Made by a program: the position numbers and the translations under genes
The notes under the pieces: generated by a model
Database searches by the model: none
What the model saw: the letters and a program-made list of their open reading frames with translations, nothing else
What the model was told of the DNA's origin: nothing
In this document: piece by piece, positions 47,240-54,729 of the stretch
Numbering within the stretch: position 1 is the stretch's first letter
Layout: the number at the start of each line of letters is the position of its first letter
Assembly: GCF_014650115.1 (NCBI RefSeq)
Contig: NZ_BMUI01000010.1
Coordinates: forward strand, 1-64,000
Direction: 5' to 3'
Origin: Streptomyces olivaceoviridis
Lineage (GTDB): Bacteria > Actinomycetota > Actinomycetes > Streptomycetales > Streptomycetaceae
Length of the DNA: 64,000 nucleotides

Positions 47240-47302
47240 ATGAGCACGACGGGGGAGACCGCGCGGGCCGCGGTCGTGGCGCCCACGGGGGTGGCGCCGT
47301 GA
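47240..47302 (+). CDS. Possible 20-residue leader ORF overlapping the PARG gene
   Basis: A short frame begins at ATG 47240 and ends with TGA 47300-47302, which overlaps the GTG of the PARG gene in a GTGA junction. The product is an Ala/Thr/Val-rich 20-mer (MSTTGETARAAVVAPTGVAP). The overlap suggests translational coupling or a leader role, but the only upstream purine tract is weak (CCAGGATG), and no homologue is known to me. It may be chance. Confidence 0.3.
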   Translation: MSTTGETARAAVVAPTGVAP

Positions 47303-48123
47303 GCGCGCGCCTGCGCGGGATCGCCGAGGAAACGGAACGTATCGTGGCCGCGGGCCGGTATATCGCCTCGGACGGCCGGGAGGTGTCGCTCGCAGAATCG
47401 GTGCAGGCCGCGCGGGCGGGCACCCGGATGTACGGCCCCGCCCCGGTGCCGGTGACACCGGCAAGCGGAACCGAGTTGGTGGTCGAGGTCACCGGCGAGA
47501 GCAGCCTGGAGGCGGCCCGCCGGCTCGCCGACGCCCCCGTCGCCGTCCTGAACTTCGCCTCCGCCCGCAATCCCGGCGGCGGTTACCTCAACGGCGCGCA
47601 GGCGCAGGAGGAGGCGTTGTGCCGCGCCTCCGCGCTGCACACCTGCCTGCTGACGGCCCGTGCCTTCTACGACCATCACCGCGCCGACCGCGATCCGTTC
47701 TACTCGGACCGCGTGATCCATTCCCCGGCCGTCCCCGTCTTCCGCGACGACCGGGGCCGGCTGCTCGCCGAGCCGTACCATGCGGGCTTCCTGACGGCCG
47801 CCGCCCCCAACGCGGGTGTGATCCGGCGGACGGCGCCGGAGCGGGCCGCCGCGCTCCCGGCAGCCCTGGCCGTACGGGCCGGACGCGTCCTGGAGACGGC
47901 CGCCGCCCACGGTTACCGGCGGCTGGTGCTCGGCGCCTGGGGCTGCGGCGTCTTCCAGAACGACCCGGCGCGGGTCGCGGGGGCCTTCCGGACGCTACTG
48001 GGGCCTGACGGCCGGTTCGCCCGGACGTTCGAGCACGTGGTGTTCGGAGTGTTGGACCGGACGCCGGGGGCGGTGGTGCGGGGGGCGTTCGAACGGGCGT
48101 TCCCGGAGTCGGTGGGGGTGTAG
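47299..48123 (+). CDS. Microbial-type poly(ADP-ribose) glycohydrolase (TIGR02452/DUF2263)
   Basis: A 274-residue macrodomain-related protein of the TIGR02452 family. The PARG signature is intact: FASARNPGGGYLNGAQAQEE places GGG at 93-95 and the catalytic Glu pair at 104-105. Further family motifs are RVIHSPAVPVFRDD and VLGAWGCGVFQNDP. It would hydrolyse ADP-ribose chains; no PARP gene lies in the window. The start is GTG 47299; longer in-frame extensions run over egtAB and are rejected. It is divergent from egtA, which may link it to stress responses. Confidence 0.88.
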   Translation: MSARLRGIAEETERIVAAGRYIASDGREVSLAESVQAARAGTRMYGPAPVPVTPASGTELVVEVTGESSLEAARRLADAPVAVLNFASARNPGGGYLNGAQAQEEALCRASALHTCLLTARAFYDHHRADRDPFYSDRVIHSPAVPVFRDDRGRLLAEPYHAGFLTAAAPNAGVIRRTAPERAAALPAALAVRAGRVLETAAAHGYRRLVLGAWGCGVFQNDPARVAGAFRTLLGPDGRFARTFEHVVFGVLDRTPGAVVRGAFERAFPESVGV

Positions 48124-48242
48124 TAGCGGGGATTCGGGAGTTGGGGGTCCGGCTGCCGGCTGCCGGCTGCCGGCTCGGCCCGGGACCAGGGGGCGGACCC
48201 TGCCGTATCGCTCGACCGTGGGCACGGCCCGTGGGGCTCGGG

Positions 48243-48362
48243 GGCGGTCAGGTCCAGCCGTACGCTCGTGCCGCGGCCCGGCGCGCTCAGGTCCACCCTT
48301 ACACCCGTAACGCACGTGCCGTGGCCCGGCGCGCTCAGGTCCAGCCGTAACGTTCGTGCAGG
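48243..48362. repeat. Partial copies of the pemK 3' end
   Basis: Three degenerate copies of a block that includes the core TCAGGTCCAGCCGTA...CGTGC begin near 48247, 48286 and 48334, separated by 39 and 48 bp and each preceded by GCGGCCCG/GCGCGC-type spacer. The last copy contains the real end of the pemK-like gene (stop plus the final Tyr-Gly-Trp-Thr codons). The other two look like duplicated debris of that 3' end. Copies of GCTGCCG precede them at about 48150-48175. Confidence 0.6.
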
Positions 48363-48781
48363 CGTTGGCGGACGAGGTTGAACCGCATGCGGTCCAGCGC
48401 GCACGCCTCGCGGCGCATGCCCTCCTCGTGCAGTCGCAGCACCCGGTCCACGTCCACCCACGAATCACGGCCCGACCGGTCCCACGGCCCGCTCCCGATC
48501 GCCACCCACTCGCGGTCGCCGTCGTGCCGCTTGCTGGACAGCTGTACGGCGAGCAGGGTGCCGGCGGGCTCCCGGGCCACCACCAGCACCGGGCGGTCCT
48601 TGCCCCGGCCGTCGTTCTCCTCGAACGGCACCCAGGTCCATACGATCTCCCCGGGGTCCGGGTCGCCGTCATGGGCCGGGGAGTACTCGGTGCGCACCCG
48701 GCCGACCTCGCGCGGGTCGGCCTCGGTGGTGGCGTGCGGGCCGTACCGGCCGGGGACGTTCTCTTCGGTAAACGTGCTCAC
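48335..48781 (-). CDS. PemK/MazF-family toxin-like protein (orphan)
   Basis: A 148-residue protein whose C-terminal 105 residues match the PemK/MazF-like endoribonuclease fold: GEIVWTWVPFEENDGRGKDR, PVLVVAREPAGTLLAVQLSS, then a Trp-Ile/Val-x-Gly and SWVDVDRVLRL. A 40-residue N-terminal extension precedes it. No antitoxin gene flanks it, so it may be solitary or no longer toxic. The start is GTG 48781 with a weak site. Downstream DNA holds partial copies of its 3' end. Confidence 0.78.
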   Translation of the reverse strand: MSTFTEENVPGRYGPHATTEADPREVGRVRTEYSPAHDGDPDPGEIVWTWVPFEENDGRGKDRPVLVVAREPAGTLLAVQLSSKRHDGDREWVAIGSGPWDRSGRDSWVDVDRVLRLHEEGMRREACALDRMRFNLVRQRLHERYGWT

Positions 48782-48827
48782 GGAGGCACCCTAGTGGTCC
48801 GGCCAACCCGGCCCCGGAGCAGGTGGG

Positions 48828-49298
48828 TTACTGCGAGGCCGAACCGGGGTGCCGATCCGGTGCGGAGCCGGGGCGCTGGAGCGGTGCCGTGCCCGTCGGG
48901 CGCGCGCCGATCCGCATGCCGGGGCGCCGGCTGTGCACCGTCAGGTAGGTCAGCCCGGACTCGCCGGCGGTGATGCTGCGGGCGGCGCCGTGCGGCAGCC
49001 AGACCAGGGCGCCCTCGGTGAGCGCCTCCACCGCCTCCGAGGAGCCGTTGCCGAGCGTGCCGTCCCCGGCGACGACCAGGACCAGCACGTCCAGTTGCGC
49101 CTCGGTGTGGGCCGTGATCCGCCCGCCCGGAGCCAGCCGGACGACGTTCGCGTCGAGTTGCCGACCGCTCTCCGCCAGCTTCCACAGCACCCCGGCCGGT
49201 GCCGGGGGCGTGTCGGCCAGCGCGCGGGTGTCGCACAGCACGCGCGGGTCCGTCGCCGGACGGGCTGCTGCAGTGGCGGTCGCGGACGGCGACGTCAT
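48828..49298 (-). CDS. Cupin-domain protein
   Basis: A 156-residue single-domain cupin: LDANVVRLAPGGRITAHTEA, then LDVLVLVVAGDGTLGNG and GALVWLPHGAARSITAGE. The first cupin motif keeps one His and lacks the usual HxH pair, so classical metal binding is doubtful. The tail from about 130 is Pro/Gly-rich. It is divergent from an HTH regulator with a C-terminal Cys cluster, which likely controls it. Confidence 0.75.
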   Translation of the reverse strand: MTSPSATATAAARPATDPRVLCDTRALADTPPAPAGVLWKLAESGRQLDANVVRLAPGGRITAHTEAQLDVLVLVVAGDGTLGNGSSEAVEALTEGALVWLPHGAARSITAGESGLTYLTVHSRRPGMRIGARPTGTAPLQRPGSAPDRHPGSASQ

Positions 49299-49350
49299 CT
49301 GGTGTTCTCCTCGGCTCTTCCGTATCCCTGCCCACAGTGTCCGACCACTT

Positions 49351-49367
49351 TACAATTAATCCATGTA
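49351..49367. promoter_or_regulatory. AT-rich divergent promoter/operator of cupin and HTH genes
   Basis: The gap 49299-49410 has an AT-rich core with TACAAT at 49351-49356 (a good -10) inside the symmetric element TACA-N9-TGTA. It is the only AT-rich stretch for kilobases, so the divergent promoters and the regulator's operator probably lie here. Confidence 0.45.
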
Positions 49368-49410
49368 GGATTCGTGAAAATAGCCGCAGGTGGGAGAGGG
49401 GTGTCCGGAC

Positions 49411-50094
49411 GTGACCACGCGGGAGAGCCCGCGCCGCCGGGAGGTGCTGGAGGTGCTGCGCACCGCGCCCGCACCGCTCGGGATCGCGGAGGCCGCCGAG
49501 CGGATGGGGCTCCACCCCAACACCGTGCGGTTCCACCTGGACGCCCTCGTGGCCGACGGCCTGGTGGAGCGCCGGGCCGTGGCACCCACGGGACCGGGCC
49601 GGCCCCGCACCGTCTACACCGTGCGCCCCGGCATGGACCGCGGCGGCCACCGCGACTACCGGTTGCTCGCCCGTATGCTGCTCAGCCGGTGGGCCGCCGC
49701 CGACCCGGCCGGGGCGCGGGCGGAGGCGATGGAGACGGGCCGGGCCTGGGGCCGCTTCCTGGTGGACCCTCTCCCGCCGTTCGAGCCGGCGACGCCCGAG
49801 CGGTCGGTGGCCGCGTTGCTCGCCCTGCTGGACGGCCTGGGCTTCGCGCCGCGGCCGGACGGAGAGGACGGAGCGGGCGGCGAGCCCGGCCGGACGCCGG
49901 AGCGGATCCGCCTGCGGCACTGTCCCTTCCTCGAACTCGCCGAGGAACAGGGCGGGTTGGTCTGCTCGCTCCATCTTGGCCTGATGCAGGGAGCGTTGGC
50001 GGAGCTGGGCGCACCGCTGACGGCCGCCACGCTGGAACCGTTCGCCGAACCCGACTCCTGCGTGGCCCACTTGGCGGGGACCGCGCCCGGCTGA
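49411..50094 (+). CDS. HTH regulator with C-terminal cysteine cluster (SufR-like)
   Basis: A 227-residue regulator. The N-terminal winged HTH (REVLEVLRTAPAPLGIAEAA, LHPNTVRFHLDALVADGLVE) is ArsR/DeoR-like. The C-terminal domain carries a Cys pattern HCPFLELA...LVCSLHLG...PDSCVAHL, as in predicted Fe-S or metal-responsive regulators related to SufR. GTG 49411 is chosen since GGGAGAGGGG precedes it. It is divergent from the cupin gene. The metal or cluster is inferred from the three Cys only. Confidence 0.8.
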   Translation: MTTRESPRRREVLEVLRTAPAPLGIAEAAERMGLHPNTVRFHLDALVADGLVERRAVAPTGPGRPRTVYTVRPGMDRGGHRDYRLLARMLLSRWAAADPAGARAEAMETGRAWGRFLVDPLPPFEPATPERSVAALLALLDGLGFAPRPDGEDGAGGEPGRTPERIRLRHCPFLELAEEQGGLVCSLHLGLMQGALAELGAPLTAATLEPFAEPDSCVAHLAGTAPG

Positions 50095-50127
50095 ACCGCC
50101 CCGCGCGGCGTCCGGGCGCGCCTCACT

Positions 50128-50310
50128 CACCGAGCCGAGCCCGCCGCCCGCGGCAGCCACCGCGCCGCTAGCCGGATCGCCGGCCAACGCACCGCCCGCC
50201 GCCCGCGGCAGCCACCGCACCCCCTGCTGGGTCGGCAGCCACCGCGCCGTTCGCAGAGTCGGCGGCCGTCGCACCGCGAGCCGGATCCGCGGCCACCGCA
50301 CCGCCCGCCC
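50128..50310. repeat. GC-rich degenerate repeats upstream of a membrane gene
   Basis: The block GCCCGCCGCCCGCGGCAGCC occurs twice (about 50139 and 50196), and GGCAGCCACCGC or GCGGCCACCGCACCG recur four times between 50150 and 50308. No reading frame here looks coding. It may be decayed DNA or Rep-like filler. Confidence 0.5.
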
Positions 50311-50355
50311 CGATCGACCCCGCCGCCCCACCACCCCGGCGGAGAAAGGCCCTCC

Positions 50356-50776
50356 ATGAACACCGCCGCCGCCACCGCCGGCGCGGTCACCTTCGTCTGG
50401 CTCGGGATGGTGCTGGCGATCTCCTTCCTGGAGGCGCCGCTGAAGTTCCGAGCCCCGGGTGTGACGATCCCCGTCGGTCTCGCGATCGGACGACTGGTGT
50501 TCCGCGCGCTGAACGCCGTGGAGACCGTCCTCGCGGTCGTCGTGATCCTCGCGGTCGCGCTGGGCGACGCCCCGGCCGCCGTCATCTCGCTGACCGCGGC
50601 GGTGGCGGCCCTCCTCCTCGCCCAGCTGGCCGTCGTCCGCCCCCTTCTCAACCGCAGGTCCGACCGGGTCCTCGCGGGAGAGGAACTGCCCCGTTCGCGC
50701 AGCCACCTGTGGCGCCCTGGAAGTCCTCAAGGCAGGCGCCCTGATCGCCCTCGGCGTCGCCCTGCTCACGGCGTGA
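50356..50776 (+). pseudogene. Small four-helix membrane protein gene with a 3' frameshift
   Basis: From ATG 50356 a protein of the form MNTAAATAGAVTFVWLGMVL with three hydrophobic helices runs normally to SRSHLW at about 50711. In that frame the rest is Arg/Pro-rich and ends at 50784. In the +1 frame, starting one base after the Trp codon, the sequence reads ALEVLKAGALIALGVALLTA and stops at TGA 50774-50776, an obvious fourth helix. So one base is inserted (or five are lost) near 50712. It is either a broken gene or a sequencing error. Family unknown. Confidence 0.65.
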
Positions 50777-50829
50777 GCCCGTAGGGTCGGAGCTTGGAGC
50801 CGCGAGGCCGGGACGCGCACGGGGGACCA

Positions 50830-51175
50830 GGGAACATGCCGACACCCGACACCCGGGACGCGAACGCCTGGCCAGCCTGCCGGACTTCCGGCGCACCGGG
50901 CCTGCCCATCTCGCGGGGCACGCCGACCCCAGGGTCCGCGCCCCGGGCGCACGGGACCCGACACCGAGCCGGCCGTCGTCGAACGGCTCACCCGTGACCC
51001 CGGCCCGAGGCCAGGGCGGCCCTGGCCCACCACCCGAACCTCCCGGCCCCCGGCCCCCGGGCTCACGGAACTCCTCGCCGACCCGGAACTCGCCCACGCC
51101 GCCGGGGCGAACCCGGCCCCGCGCCCGGAGACGGTCGACCGGCTCGTGCACACGCACGGCCGGGGCCCCTGGTGA
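50830..51175 (+). pseudogene. Remnant of a leucine-rich-variant (LRV) repeat protein
   Basis: No single frame is open, but pieces in different frames read like one LRV-type protein: ERLASLPDFRRTGPAHLAGH, then TEPAVVERLTRDPGP, EARAALAHHPNLPAP, and finally ETVDRLVHTHGRGPW with stop TGA at 51173-51175. The D-P-x-x-VR / HPNLP spacing is typical of LRV/HEAT proteins of Streptomyces. At least three frameshifts separate the pieces, so it is a decayed gene. Confidence 0.5.
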
Positions 51176-51205
51176 GGGACCCCGGCCGCGCACAGCACCC
51201 CTTGC

Positions 51206-52693
51206 TCAGCCCTCCTGCTCCACCGGCACCTTCTGCGGCGGAGGGGCCACCACGCCGTTGAGCGAGGGCGACCCCCCGTTCACCGGCTGCCCGTTGTCCC
51301 CCATCGTGGCGAGCAGCTTGCGGGCGAGGCCGAGCCCGGTGCCGCCCATGGTGAGCGCCTTGGCGAACAACTCGCCCATGCCGTCCGCGCCGTTGAGCAG
51401 CACCATGTTGTCCACGTTGCCGAACGCCGACGCCCCCGCCTGGACGATCTCCGGCCACTTCTCGGCGAGTTGCTGGGCGACGACCGCCTCCTGGTTCTCC
51501 GCGAGGGCCGCGGCCCGCGCCTTGATGGCCTCCGCCTCCGCCAGGCCCTGGGCGCGGGTGGCCTCGGCCTCCGCCAGGCCCTTCGCCTGCTGGGCGGCGG
51601 CCTCGGCCTCACCGGTGGCCCGGGTGGCGGCGGCGCTCGCCGCACCCCGGGTCTTGGTCGCCTCGGCCTCGGCCGCGGCGGCGGCCTTCACCCGGGTCGC
51701 CTCGGCCGCCGCCGCCAGCTCCGTCTCCTTCGCCTTCGCCTGGGCCGCCGAGATCCTCGCGTCACGCTCGGCCTCGGCCAGCGTCCGCTTCTCGTACGCC
51801 TTGGCGTCCGCCGGCTTGCGGACGTCCGCCTGGAGCTGCTGTTCCCGCCGGTGCGCCTCCAGTTCGGCGACCCGTGTCTCCTGCACGACGACCTCCTGCC
51901 GGGCCGCCGCCGCGGCGAGCGGGCCGGCCTGCTGGGACTTGGCCGCTGCCTTGTCCCGCTCGGCCTGGTAGCCGGCCTGGAGGATCTCACTGTCCCGGGT
52001 GGCTTCCGCCATCCGCGCGAACGACTGCTGCTCGGCCTCCGTGGCCAGCCGGTTCGCCTCGGCCTGCGCGATGCGCGCGTCCCGCTGGACGGCCGCCGCG
52101 TGCGGCATCGCCAGGTTCTGGATGTAGCCGGTCGGATCCTCGATCTCGTGGATCTGGAGCGAGTCCACGATCAGACCGAGCTTCTCCATCTCCGTGCCAC
52201 AGGCCGCCCGGGTCTGCCCGGTCAGCTTCTCCCGGTCGCGGATCATGTCCTCGACCGTCAACCCGCCCACGATCGACCGCAGATGACCGGCGAAGACGTT
52301 GTGCACCCGCTCCGACATCAGCTTCTGCTGGTCCAGGAAACGGCGGGCCGCGTTCGCGATCGACACGAAGTCGTCGCCGACCTTGAAGATGACCACGCCC
52401 CGCACCTTCAGCGGAATGCCCTGGTGCGTCACGCAGTCCACGTGCAGCTCGGTCTCGTTCAGGTCCAGCGACAGCTTGCGCACCGCCTGCACACCGGGCA
52501 ACACCAGCGTGCCGCGCCCGGTGACGATGCGGAAGCCCATGCCCTCCTCCAGGCCCTCGGTGCGGTGCTTGGACCCGGAGATGATGAGCGCCTCGTTCGG
52601 CTCGGCGACCCGCCACATCATCTTGAACAGACCGATCAACACGAGGACGGCAACGACGACCGCCCCCGCAACGACGCCGACAACCATCGGCAT
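51206..52693 (-). CDS. Flotillin-like SPFH-domain membrane protein
   Basis: A 495-residue protein: one N-terminal helix (about 3-24), then an SPFH/band-7 domain (about 30-220) with NEALIISGSKHRTEGLEEGM and LDLNETELHVDCVTHQGIPL. A long Ala/Glu/Lys/Arg coiled coil (about 215-395) rich in AEAEA units comes next, then a C-terminal oligomerisation-like region. Flotillins organise membrane microdomains. ATG 52693 follows AAGGGGG; an ATG 15 bp further upstream is possible. A small OB-like gene precedes it, the common flotillin/NfeD-type pairing. Confidence 0.9.
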   Translation of the reverse strand: MPMVVGVVAGAVVVAVLVLIGLFKMMWRVAEPNEALIISGSKHRTEGLEEGMGFRIVTGRGTLVLPGVQAVRKLSLDLNETELHVDCVTHQGIPLKVRGVVIFKVGDDFVSIANAARRFLDQQKLMSERVHNVFAGHLRSIVGGLTVEDMIRDREKLTGQTRAACGTEMEKLGLIVDSLQIHEIEDPTGYIQNLAMPHAAAVQRDARIAQAEANRLATEAEQQSFARMAEATRDSEILQAGYQAERDKAAAKSQQAGPLAAAAARQEVVVQETRVAELEAHRREQQLQADVRKPADAKAYEKRTLAEAERDARISAAQAKAKETELAAAAEATRVKAAAAAEAEATKTRGAASAAATRATGEAEAAAQQAKGLAEAEATRAQGLAEAEAIKARAAALAENQEAVVAQQLAEKWPEIVQAGASAFGNVDNMVLLNGADGMGELFAKALTMGGTGLGLARKLLATMGDNGQPVNGGSPSLNGVVAPPPQKVPVEQEG

Positions 52694-52826
52694 ACGCCCC
52701 CTTTGCATGGTGCCCTGTCGGCACCGAACGAAGGGAGTGTGCGCCTGCCGCGGGCCCGGGTGAAGACGCCGGGTAATCCTTGTTGCAATCTTGACGCACG
52801 CCGCTCTCACCTGGGGCGACGCGGGC

Positions 52827-53045
52827 TCAACTGTCGTACGCCGCCGTCACGTAGACCGTCCTCGGTGGCAGGTACTCCACCACCATCACGACCGTGCCGG
52901 TCGCGATCCGGCCCGTGCCGCCGGCCGGATAGGCGAGGAAGTGCTCCGCGCCGCCGCGCACCCGCACGATCACCTCGCCGACCAGACCGGGTCCGACCGT
53001 CCCGGTCACCCGCCCCATCAGCCCGACCATCGACGCGTCGTCCAT
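52827..53045 (-). CDS. Small NfeD-like/OB-fold partner of flotillin
   Basis: A 72-residue protein (MDDASMVGLMGRVTGTVGPG start, then GEVIVRVRGGAEHFLAYPAG and VVMVVEYLPPRTVYVTAAY). It is all-beta in pattern and about the size of an NfeD C-terminal OB domain, without NfeD's membrane helices. It sits 133 bp upstream of the flotillin gene on the same strand. NfeD proteins interact with flotillins, so a partner role is likely. I took ATG 53045 because upstream residues are Arg/Gly-rich shadow. Confidence 0.68.
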   Translation of the reverse strand: MDDASMVGLMGRVTGTVGPGLVGEVIVRVRGGAEHFLAYPAGGTGRIATGTVVMVVEYLPPRTVYVTAAYDS

Positions 53046-53071
53046 GGCCCCAGCGTACGGGCGGAACGCCG

Positions 53072-54508
53072 TCACGCGGCCGGAGTGCCGGCATCCGCGT
53101 CGGCGTCCGCCCCCTCCGGCGGCCACAGCTCGTGCCAGCGCAGCTCCGCCTCCAACTGCGCGGCCAGCGACACCAGGAGCGGCTCACTGTCGGCTGGGCC
53201 GAGCAACTGCGCGCCCACCGGGAGTCCGGGGCCCGCGAACCCGGCGGGCACGTTCACCCCCGGCCAGCCGAGCACGTTCCACGGCCAGGCGTACGGGCAG
53301 GCGGCGATGATCGCCCGGTCCGTGGCCAGCCCGCCGAGTCCGGACAAGGCACCGATCCGGGGCGGGGGCATGGCGGTGGTCGGGGCGAGGATCACATCGT
53401 ACGACTCGAAGAACGCGCCGATCCGCCGGTGCAGCACCGCTTCGGCGCGCCGGGCCGCACGGAGCGGGGCACCGGCGAGCAGCCGGCCGAGCCGGGCGGC
53501 GCCCCGGGTACGCGGATCGAGCAGCGCCGGATCCGGTGCCTCGCGGACCCGCTCGGCGATCCCGGCGGTGGCCCGGGGCACGAAGGCCAGCCCGATCTGC
53601 CCGTACGGCGGATCGGCCTCCTCCACGACGTGCCCCAACCGCGCCAGCCGCTCGGCGAGTTCGACGACCCGGGAGCGGATCACCGGGTCCAGCCGAGCGG
53701 GTACGGCGGTGAACGGCGGCTTCAGCGACAGGGCGACGCGCAGCCGGCCCGGGTCGCGGCCGACCGCGTCCGCCACCGTCAGCGCGGGCGGCCGGTGCGG
53801 GTCCCGGTCGTGGTTGCCGCTCGCCGCGTCGAGCAGCAGGGCCGCGTCGGCGACCGTACGGGCGAGGGTGCCGTTCACCGTGATGCCGTGGAAGGACTCG
53901 CCGCGCGGCCAGGTCGAGATACGGCCGCGCTGCGGCTTGATGCCGATCAGGTGCGTCCAGGAGGCCGGGATGCGTACCGAACCGGCGCCGTCGGAGCCGA
54001 GCGCGGCCGGGACGAGTCCGGCGGCGACGGCTGCGGCCGACCCACCGGAGGACCCGCCGGGCGTGTGCTCGGTGTGCCACGGGTTGCGGGTCTCCCCGAA
54101 GGCCGGCCCCTCGGTGAACGGCCACTGCCCCAGCTCACACGTGTTCGTCTTGCCGACGATCACCGCGCCGGCCGCGCGCAGCCGCCGTACCGCCTCCCCG
54201 TCCGCGGGCGCCGGCGGGAACTCGCCGCAGCAGCCGAACGCGGTCGGCTCACCGGCCACGTCCATGTCGTCCTTCACCGCCACCGGCACCCCGAGCAGCG
54301 GGCGCCGCACACCGGCGGCCAACTCCCGGTCCGCGGCCTCCGCTTCGGCGAGGGCGGCCTCGGCGCGCACGATCCGGAAGGGGTTCAGCGTCGCCTGAGC
54401 GGCCTCGATCCGCGCCAGCGTCCGCTCCACCACCTCCCGCGAGCTCACCTCCCCCTCGGCGAGCGCACGCCGGGTCTCCACGAGTCCTGCGGCACGGTCG
54501 GGCGTCAT
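53072..54508 (-). CDS. Amidase (amidase signature family)
   Basis: A 478-residue amidase-signature enzyme. The Ser-cisSer-Lys triad is visible: Lys79 in PVAVKDDMD, Ser154 in GGSSGGSAAAVAAG and Ser177 in GSDGAGSVRIPAS. It would hydrolyse an aryl or aliphatic amide; the family also contains nitrilase-linked and GatA-like members, but no gatB/C is near. ATG 54508 is set by GGAGGTG. The C-terminal ADADADAGTPAA tail is low complexity. Confidence 0.88.
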   Translation of the reverse strand: MTPDRAAGLVETRRALAEGEVSSREVVERTLARIEAAQATLNPFRIVRAEAALAEAEAADRELAAGVRRPLLGVPVAVKDDMDVAGEPTAFGCCGEFPPAPADGEAVRRLRAAGAVIVGKTNTCELGQWPFTEGPAFGETRNPWHTEHTPGGSSGGSAAAVAAGLVPAALGSDGAGSVRIPASWTHLIGIKPQRGRISTWPRGESFHGITVNGTLARTVADAALLLDAASGNHDRDPHRPPALTVADAVGRDPGRLRVALSLKPPFTAVPARLDPVIRSRVVELAERLARLGHVVEEADPPYGQIGLAFVPRATAGIAERVREAPDPALLDPRTRGAARLGRLLAGAPLRAARRAEAVLHRRIGAFFESYDVILAPTTAMPPPRIGALSGLGGLATDRAIIAACPYAWPWNVLGWPGVNVPAGFAGPGLPVGAQLLGPADSEPLLVSLAAQLEAELRWHELWPPEGADADADAGTPAA

Positions 54509-54544
54509 GGACGAGCACCTCCGGGAGACTCCGGGCACGATGTC

Positions 54545-54556
54545 TACCGAACGGTA
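54545..54556. promoter_or_regulatory. Palindrome upstream of the amidase gene
   Basis: TACCGAACGGTA is a perfect 12-bp palindrome 37 bp upstream of the amidase ATG. The form TACCG-NN-CGGTA resembles operators of TetR-type repressors. No regulator gene adjoins, so the binding protein is unknown. Confidence 0.45.
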
Positions 54557-54729
54557 ACGTCACAGCGGGCCGGGAGCGCGGTTTTCCGACGGGTGTCTTC
54601 CGGGGGCCGGTTTCTTCCCGGGGGCGAGCGGTGTTCGCCCGCCTCGTCGAAGTCCCAGGGCTCCTCGCCGTACGGCTCCGGGGCCGGGCGTGTCGTGCCG
54701 GGGCGTGCGGGGTCTCGCGTGGTGGGCGA

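Noticed and set aside
53184..54125. Second frame inside the amidase gene
   Set aside because: Arg/Gly-rich +1 shadow of the amidase; the real frame contains the full Ser-Ser-Lys triad.
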